A DNA stretch of 64,000 nucleotides from positions 34,340 through 98,339 of the forward strand of contig CALCDJ010000087.1 of NCBI GenBank assembly GCA_937900135.1, given 5' to 3'. Shown piece by piece: positions 58,498-64,000 of the stretch (position 1 is its first letter; each line of letters starts with the position of its first letter). Below the pieces are notes generated by a model that was not told the DNA's origin, did not search any database, and saw only the letters and a list, made by a program, of their open reading frames with translations. Made by a program: the position numbers and the translations under genes. This DNA comes from an uncultured Blautia sp. GTDB taxonomy: Bacteria > Bacillota > Clostridia > Lachnospirales > Lachnospiraceae.

Positions 58498-60067
58498 GAC
58501 TTTGAAGATTGCTTTTTCCCTGAAAAATACATATCGGGTAAACGGAATATTGTTTTCCTTAAAGCAGATCCCGCTATTGAAAAGAGTTCTTCCAAACACG
58601 CTATATAAGGTGAAAGGATTGAAATTGTTTGCCAATATATTGGCTGTGTTGTGGGAAGTAATTTCCACATTTTTGGGGAAATTTCTTTATTTACTGCTCA
58701 TGATATGTGGAATAGGGAGTGTCTATGAAAAGCTGCCTGGAAATCAGGTGTTTTTGCATATTCTTTTGCTTCTTACTGTGATTGGCAGCCTTGGAAATAC
58801 GCATCTTTTTGCTTCTGCTAAGGATAAATATTATGCCATGTTTCTGATGAGAATGGATGCAAGAGAGTATACTTTGGTTACGTATCTTTATTCCATTCTG
58901 AAGGTTGTGATCGGTTTTTTACCTTTTACAGTCCTCTTCGGGACAGACAGTGGAATCCCCTTGTGGCTTTGCTTGCTTCTGCCTTTTTGCATTGCTGGCA
59001 TGAAGCTGTTTGTGGCAGCGTTATCTTTATGGAATTATGAAAAAAGAGGATGTGGATATAACGAAAATAAGCTTTCCAAATATGTGTGGATTAGCTTTGT
59101 CCTTCTGCTGGGAGCGGCTTACGGGCTGCCGGCTTTGGGGCTTGCTTTGCCCGCTTTAGTATCTGAGGCGGTGTTTTTATTCTGCATTCCTCTTGGGTGT
59201 GTGGGATTGAACAAAGTATTGTCTTTTGATGATTATCGGGGAATCAACAAGGAATTATTATCCGGGTTGACAAATCAGATGGATTCTGAAGCAGCTACGA
59301 AGATCATAAAGCAGGCAAATGAAAAAAATATTTCAACAGATACTTCCATTACCAGTGGGCGTAAGGGCTTTGAATATCTGAATGAGCTGTTTGTGAAAAG
59401 ACATAAGAAGATTTTATGGAATTCCACAAAAAGAATTTCCTATGTATGCATTTTTCTTGTGGCCGGGATATTGATGATGATATTTTTGAAGCCGGAAGTG
59501 AAACCTCAAATAAACAAAATGGTTATGACATGGCTTCCGTATTTTGTATTTATTATGTATGCAATTAATCGCGGTACAAATTTCACGCAGGCGCTTTTTT
59601 TGAATTGCGACCACAGCTTGCTGACCTATGGATTTTATAAACGACCGGATTTTGTACTTCGACTGTTTCAGATCCGTCTTCGAGAAATTGTGAAGATCAA
59701 TGCCGTTCCGGCGTTGGTGATTGGCGTGGGACTTGCAATGACCCTTTGGGCGTCAGGGGGTACGGAGAATCCGTTGAATTATGTCATACTTATTGTTTCG
59801 ATTCTTTGCATGAGTACATTTTTCTCTATTCATTATCTGACGGTTTATTATTTGCTTCAGCCTTATAATGCAGGTACAGAATTGAAAAGCGGTACATACC
59901 GAATTGTATTGTCAGCGACATATCTTGTTTGTTTTTGGCTGATGAACCTTCGTATGCCCATATTGATATTTGGGATTATGACGATTGTATTTTGTGTTCT
60001 CTACAGCATTGCTGCAAGTATTTTTGTATATAAATTAGCGCCAAGAACATTTCGGATCAGGGTATAG
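58490..60067 (+). CDS. ABC transporter permease
   Basis: 525-residue membrane protein with at least ten hydrophobic segments and an intracellular loop near residues 250-300 (QMDSEAATKIIKQANEKNIS). No extracytoplasmic domain of note. It forms an exporter with the preceding ATPase; substrate unknown. Start ATG 58490 overlaps the ATPase gene by 8 bp. Confidence 0.8.
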   Translation: MNKTLKIAFSLKNTYRVNGILFSLKQIPLLKRVLPNTLYKVKGLKLFANILAVLWEVISTFLGKFLYLLLMICGIGSVYEKLPGNQVFLHILLLLTVIGSLGNTHLFASAKDKYYAMFLMRMDAREYTLVTYLYSILKVVIGFLPFTVLFGTDSGIPLWLCLLLPFCIAGMKLFVAALSLWNYEKRGCGYNENKLSKYVWISFVLLLGAAYGLPALGLALPALVSEAVFLFCIPLGCVGLNKVLSFDDYRGINKELLSGLTNQMDSEAATKIIKQANEKNISTDTSITSGRKGFEYLNELFVKRHKKILWNSTKRISYVCIFLVAGILMMIFLKPEVKPQINKMVMTWLPYFVFIMYAINRGTNFTQALFLNCDHSLLTYGFYKRPDFVLRLFQIRLREIVKINAVPALVIGVGLAMTLWASGGTENPLNYVILIVSILCMSTFFSIHYLTVYYLLQPYNAGTELKSGTYRIVLSATYLVCFWLMNLRMPILIFGIMTIVFCVLYSIAASIFVYKLAPRTFRIRV

Positions 60068-60082
60068 AAAGGGGATAAAATT

Positions 60083-60571
60083 ATGTGTCTGATTTGCGAC
60101 CGAATTCAAATGATTAAAAAAGGGATGAATCCCTATTTTGTAAAAGAACTGGAAACAGGATATGTGGTTATGGGAGATCATCAACATTTTAAAGGTTATT
60201 GCCTGTTTCTTGCGAAAGAACATAAGACGGAATTATTTGAACTGGAACATTCCGTTAAAATGAAATTTCTTGAAGAAATGTCACTTGTGGCAGAAGCCGC
60301 TTCCAGGGCATTTCATGCGGAGAAGATGAATTATGAATTGCTGGGAAATGGAGATACCCATCTGCACTGGCATTTATTTCCCAGAGTACAGGGCGATATC
60401 GGAGATTATGGCAACCATGGGAAAGGACCTGTCTGGTGGTACCCAATGGAGAAAATGTATGATGACAGCAACTGTCCTTCGGAAATAGAATTGCAGGAAA
60501 TGAAAACGAAGTTATTGACGGAATTGGAGAAAATTTTATTGAAGGATGGAAATGACAGCCTGGTTTTTTAA
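60083..60571 (+). CDS. HIT-family hydrolase (divergent)
   Basis: 162-residue protein with CLICDRIQMI at the start and histidine triad THLHWHLFPR near 92-101. The 15-base gap behind the permease gene puts it in the ABC operon. More distant from Hint than the protein at 28161; resembles bis-nucleotide hydrolases (Ap4A-type). AAAGGGG precedes ATG. Confidence 0.85.
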   Translation: MCLICDRIQMIKKGMNPYFVKELETGYVVMGDHQHFKGYCLFLAKEHKTELFELEHSVKMKFLEEMSLVAEAASRAFHAEKMNYELLGNGDTHLHWHLFPRVQGDIGDYGNHGKGPVWWYPMEKMYDDSNCPSEIELQEMKTKLLTELEKILLKDGNDSLVF

Positions 60572-60578
60572 TTGCTTT

Positions 60579-60610
60579 ATGGAGTTCGAATATTTCGAAC
60601 TCCATTTTAT
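60579..60610 (+). terminator. Terminator after the second HIT gene
   Basis: ATGGAGTTCGAA (60579-60590) pairs perfectly with TTCGAACTCCAT (60594-60605) over TAT, followed by TTTAT. The remaining gap to 60868 is AT-rich; TTGAT/ATCAA (60677-60694) is a possible operator, and no gene is seen. Confidence 0.85.
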
Positions 60611-60868
60611 TTTATATAAATCTAATCAAAACACCCCTTTTTCAAATTTGGCCCACCTTGTATGAATGACTGATAATTGATAGAATTTAATCAACAAATT
60701 AAATGTAACTACTCATTACTCTTACAATTGATTGAAAAAAGTATTCTAAATCATATTTAGTAATAATGTTTTGCTTTGTCAGTTCTGAGACTAGTAAAAA
60801 AATTAACGTGCTTAGCGGAATGTTATTTGTTGAATAGTTACAATTAAACAAAGAAAGGGGACGCGGCA

Positions 60869-61915
60869 ATGGAAGGAACAATGAAAGTTGCGGTCATGTT
60901 GGATAAAATGAAAATGGGTTGGGAGGAACGACCGATTCCAGTTCCAGGAGATAATGAAATTCTTGTGAAAATTGACTGTGTAGGAATTTGCGGATCCGAT
61001 ATGCATTATTATGAAAATGGAAAAATCGGAAGCTATATAGTTGATCCGCCATTTGTATTAGGACATGAGTCTGGCGGTGTAGTTGTAGAGATTGGTAAAG
61101 ATGTAAAACATCTGAACGTTGGGGATCGTGTAGCCTTGGAACCGGGAAAAACTTGTGGACACTGCGAATTTTGCAGAAGCGGTAAATATAACTTATGTCC
61201 AGATGTCAAGTTTTTTGCAACACCGCCAATAGATGGGGTGTTTCAGGAATATGTAGTACATGAAGCTGATTTATGCTTTAAACTTCCAGATAATGTAAGT
61301 ACTATGGAAGGGGCTTTGATAGAACCTTTGGCAGTTGGTATGCATGCTGCAAATCAGGCTGGTGCTTCTCTTGGAAAAACAGCAGTTGTTACAGGTGCAG
61401 GATGTATTGGTCTTTGTGCAATGATGTCACTGAAAGCGTTTGGCGTTACAGAAGTCTATGTAACAGATATCATGGATAAACGACTGGAAAAAGCATTGGA
61501 ATTGGGGGCAACAGGAGTTATCAACAGCAAAGAAAGAAATCCCGTAGAAGAGATTTATAAACTTACAGAAGGTAGAGGCGTTGATATTGTAGTAGAAGCT
61601 TCCGGTGTTGAGATTTGTGCGAATCAAGGAATTGAGATGTTAGTACAGGCAGGTACACTTGTACAGGTAGCATACAGTGGATCTGGCTATATGAGTCTGA
61701 ATATGAGTATGATTTGTGACAAAGAAATTACTATAAAATCAGTATTTAGATATCGACATATTTATCCAATAGCTATTAAATCAGTAGCAAGTGGTTTGAT
61801 TAATTTGAAAGATATCGTTACAGATGTATTTGAATTTGAAAATATTGAGGAAGCCATGAATAAGAGTATTGCAGATAAAGCTAATATAGTTAAAGCGGTA
61901 ATTAAAATAAAGTGA
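60869..61915 (+). CDS. Zinc-dependent polyol dehydrogenase (sorbitol/xylitol type)
   Basis: 348-residue medium-chain dehydrogenase: GICGSDMHYYENG (catalytic zinc Cys near 40), LGHESGGVVVEIG (zinc His/Glu), CGHCEFCRSGKYNLC (structural zinc cysteines) and VTGAGCIGLCAMM (NAD loop; the usual GxGxxG). Best matches sorbitol or xylitol 2-dehydrogenase, oxidising a polyol to a ketose. First gene of the polyol cluster. GAAAGGGG before ATG 60869. Confidence 0.87.
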   Translation: MEGTMKVAVMLDKMKMGWEERPIPVPGDNEILVKIDCVGICGSDMHYYENGKIGSYIVDPPFVLGHESGGVVVEIGKDVKHLNVGDRVALEPGKTCGHCEFCRSGKYNLCPDVKFFATPPIDGVFQEYVVHEADLCFKLPDNVSTMEGALIEPLAVGMHAANQAGASLGKTAVVTGAGCIGLCAMMSLKAFGVTEVYVTDIMDKRLEKALELGATGVINSKERNPVEEIYKLTEGRGVDIVVEASGVEICANQGIEMLVQAGTLVQVAYSGSGYMSLNMSMICDKEITIKSVFRYRHIYPIAIKSVASGLINLKDIVTDVFEFENIEEAMNKSIADKANIVKAVIKIK

Positions 61916-61936
61916 AATTTTATGAGGAGGAGAGAA

Positions 61937-63001
61937 ATGAAAGGAACAATGAAAGCATTAAGAATGTATGCTCCTTATGATTTTAGAATTGAGGATGTGC
62001 CGATTCCAGAAATCGGAGATGACGATATTCTGATTAAGATAAAAGGATGTGGAGTTTGTTCCGGTGATGTAAAAACTTATCATGGTGGTCAACGAGTATG
62101 GGGAACAAGCCCAGAAACAGCATATATTGAAGCTCCTTGTATTGGTGGACACGAGTTTCATGGTGTGGTTGCTGAAAAAGGGAGAAATGTCACAAAAGTG
62201 GAAATTGGAGACAGAATTCTTGCAGAACAAATTTTACCTTGTGGAGAATGTAAATTTTGTCGTCAAGGAAATTACTGGATGTGCCAGCCCCATCGTATTT
62301 TCGGTTTTAAACATGATGCAGAAGGTGGTTTTGCAGAATATATGAAGTTGCCGAAGAATAGCGTTATTCATAAGCTTCCGGATGCATTGACAGATGATCA
62401 GGCAATTTTGATAGAGCCGTATGCCTGTGGTATGCATGCGGTTGAACGGGGAAACATCGGATATGAAGATGTGGTTGTAATCAGTGGACTTGGAACTATT
62501 GGGCTTGCAATGGTTTGTGCAGCACAGATGCATTCGCCGAAAATGGTAATTGGTCTTGATCTCAGACAGGAACGTCTGGATAAAGCAAAAGAATTTGGGG
62601 CAGATCTTGTTGTCAATCCGGCGAGAGAAAATGTACAGAAAATTATCAGTTCACTGACAGATGGTTACGGATGTGATGTTTATATCGAAGCATCAGGAAG
62701 CCCAGCCAGTGTACCACAGGGCTTGAATTTGGTAAGAAATATGGGTAGATATGTACAGTTTGGCGTATTTGCAAAAGATGTTAATGCAGACTGGAATATT
62801 ATAGGAGATACAAAACACATGGATGTAGTAGGATCACATCTTTCCGGACATTGCTATGAACCGGTAATTAAAGGTATGATCAATGGAACTATGAAAACGG
62901 AAGGAATCCTGTCACACAGATTTGCACTTACTGATTGGGAAAAAGCATTTGAAATTGCAGAAAAAGATCCAACAGCTTTTAAAGTGGCATTGATTCCGTA
63001 A
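61937..63001 (+). CDS. Erythritol/L-threitol dehydrogenase-like protein
   Basis: 354-residue zinc dehydrogenase: GVCSGDVKTYHGG, IGGHEFHGVV, CGECKFCRQGNYWMC, and VVISGLGTIGLAMVCAA (NAD-binding). Closest to erythritol/L-threitol dehydrogenases by eye, but could act on other tetritols or pentitols. GAGGAGAG precedes ATG 61937; the ATG at 61922 is within it. 21 bases after the first dehydrogenase. Confidence 0.8.
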   Translation: MKGTMKALRMYAPYDFRIEDVPIPEIGDDDILIKIKGCGVCSGDVKTYHGGQRVWGTSPETAYIEAPCIGGHEFHGVVAEKGRNVTKVEIGDRILAEQILPCGECKFCRQGNYWMCQPHRIFGFKHDAEGGFAEYMKLPKNSVIHKLPDALTDDQAILIEPYACGMHAVERGNIGYEDVVVISGLGTIGLAMVCAAQMHSPKMVIGLDLRQERLDKAKEFGADLVVNPARENVQKIISSLTDGYGCDVYIEASGSPASVPQGLNLVRNMGRYVQFGVFAKDVNADWNIIGDTKHMDVVGSHLSGHCYEPVIKGMINGTMKTEGILSHRFALTDWEKAFEIAEKDPTAFKVALIP

Positions 63002-63022
63002 AGAATAAAAGGAGTAGAAGAA

Positions 63023-63910
63023 ATGAATAAACTGGGGATTTTTATTAATTTTTGGGAGAATAGTTGGGATGTAGATCATATAAAATATATGAAAAAGGTA
63101 AAAAATATAGGATTCGATATTTTAGAATTTCAGGCACAGCCGTTACTCGAAATGACAAATGATCATATGGATGAAATGAAAAAAACAGCCGCAGACTTGG
63201 GGATTGAATTGACTTATAGTCTTGGACTGGATCCGTATTATGATATTTCAAGTAAAGATGAGACAACACGTCTAAGAGGTGTGGAGTACTTGAAAAACAT
63301 CGTAGAACGCGTTGGATATATGGGGGGAAAAGTAATTTCAGGTGTAAGTTATCAAGGATGGGGCTGTATAGATGTTGATCCGGTAGATGGAAAGATGCCC
63401 CTTCTTGAAAATTCTCTGAAATCCATGAGAGAACTTGTAAAAGTAGCAGAAGATAATGATGTTACATATTGTGTAGAAGCAGTAAACCGTTTTGAAGCCT
63501 GTCTCATTAACACTGCACAGGAAGCGTTGGATTATGTAAATGCTATAGATTCTCCAAATATTGGAATTCTTTTGGATACTTATCATATGAACATCGAAGA
63601 AAGCAGCTTTTGGGATGCGATTCACTTGGCTGGTGATAAACTTGTTAATTTCCATACAGGAGATAATAATCGTAGATGTCCTGGCAGAGGACATATTGAC
63701 TTTGATGAAATCTTTAAAGCACTTGGTGACATTCATTATACAGGTCGTATTGTTTCAGAGCCATTTGTTGCAACTGGTGGAGAAGTAGGTAATGCAGTAG
63801 CTCTTTGGAGAAATCTTGAATCAGATATGTCACAGGAATATCGAGATAAAGAAGCAGCATATCTTCTGAATTATGAAAAAGAAAAACTAGCTAAGTATGG
63901 ACTGGCGTGA
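63023..63910 (+). CDS. Ketose 3-epimerase (psicose/tagatose type), TIM barrel
   Basis: 295-residue sugar epimerase of the D-psicose/D-tagatose 3-epimerase family: YCVEAVNRFEAC (Glu), GILLDTYHMNIEE (Asp, His), VNFHTGDNNRRCPGRGHIDF (His) and RIVSEPFV (second Glu) supply the metal-binding and catalytic residues. It inverts C3 of ketoses formed by the dehydrogenases. AGGAGT precedes ATG. Last full gene in the window. Confidence 0.87.
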   Translation: MNKLGIFINFWENSWDVDHIKYMKKVKNIGFDILEFQAQPLLEMTNDHMDEMKKTAADLGIELTYSLGLDPYYDISSKDETTRLRGVEYLKNIVERVGYMGGKVISGVSYQGWGCIDVDPVDGKMPLLENSLKSMRELVKVAEDNDVTYCVEAVNRFEACLINTAQEALDYVNAIDSPNIGILLDTYHMNIEESSFWDAIHLAGDKLVNFHTGDNNRRCPGRGHIDFDEIFKALGDIHYTGRIVSEPFVATGGEVGNAVALWRNLESDMSQEYRDKEAAYLLNYEKEKLAKYGLA

Positions 63911-63942
63911 GAGATAAAAAAGAAAATTAGCCAAAGTAAATT

Positions 63943-63951
63943 TGGTATAAT
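63943..63951 (+). promoter_or_regulatory. Extended -10 box after the epimerase gene
   Basis: TGGTATAAT (63943-63951) is an extended -10. It may start transcription of the next, unseen gene. The final 49 bases hold no recognisable feature. Confidence 0.4.
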
Positions 63952-64000
63952 CTCTCGGAATCCTGAGTGATTATGGTCAGCATAGCTGACAATGGACATT

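Noticed and set aside
1..64000. tRNA or rRNA genes
   Set aside because: No cloverleaf with GGTTCGA/TTCGAATC-type arms or rRNA signature was recognised by eye.

Overview
The window reads as a chromosomal segment of an anaerobic gut-type Clostridia bacterium, most likely Lachnospiraceae (Blautia-like). This is inferred from strong AGGAGG ribosome binding sites, dense co-directional operons with ATGA overlaps, a Firmicutes-type Tad pilus locus, an LrgAB pair, a folate-family ECF transporter behind a THF-riboswitch-like leader, class II galT, and small Lachnospiraceae families (DUF6147, DUF5702, DUF6382, TSCPD). No rRNA, tRNA or CRISPR array was seen.

Layout. 1-8.8 kb: housekeeping genes: isochorismatase-type hydrolase, TipA-like MerR regulator with its own operator-promoter, HD hydrolase, EndoQ-like PHP nuclease, phosphodiesterase, lrgAB, WYL regulator, birA and a secreted SH3-like protein. 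8.9-10.6 kb (minus strand): an ECF sigma factor / anti-sigma / membrane protein operon whose sigma gene seems to start at ATT. 10.8-17 kb: AlaX-type editing protein, amidohydrolase, lipoprotein, folT with riboswitch, GNAT and SGNH enzymes. 17.1-26.6 kb: a full Tad/Flp pilus operon (prepilin peptidase, CpaE-like, TadA, TadB, TadC, a 59-residue Flp pilin, pseudopilins, a second peptidase, an FHA protein). 26.7-35.6 kb: rhomboid protease, soluble histidine kinase, HIT protein, sigma factor, murG, DUF4367- and DUF6147-like proteins, beta-CASP RNase, MTA/SAH nucleosidase. 35.7-44.8 kb: methyltransferase, a large anchored protein, galK-galT, and a repeat-containing SGNH surface protein.

45-52.4 kb is the accessory hot spot. 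The guaA product has lost most of its glutaminase domain. The last 12 bases of guaA recur 2.3 kb downstream and bracket a small island (KilA-N protein, zinc-ribbon protein, decayed abortive-infection-like gene) with no integrase. Beyond it lie a truncated IS200-type transposase, gene debris, and a compact type II restriction-modification module (XRE controller, XamI-like endonuclease, Eco57I-type methyltransferase).

52.5-60.6 kb: transport and stress genes (WYL-like regulator, MATE pump, LysR, DUF3737, flavin reductase, alpha/beta-hydrolase relic, ABC exporter, HIT protein). 60.9-63.9 kb: an AT-rich polyol cluster with two zinc dehydrogenases and a ketose 3-epimerase, suggesting polyol to ketose to epimer conversion and probably continuing past the edge.

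All functions come from reading motifs by eye; no database search was run.
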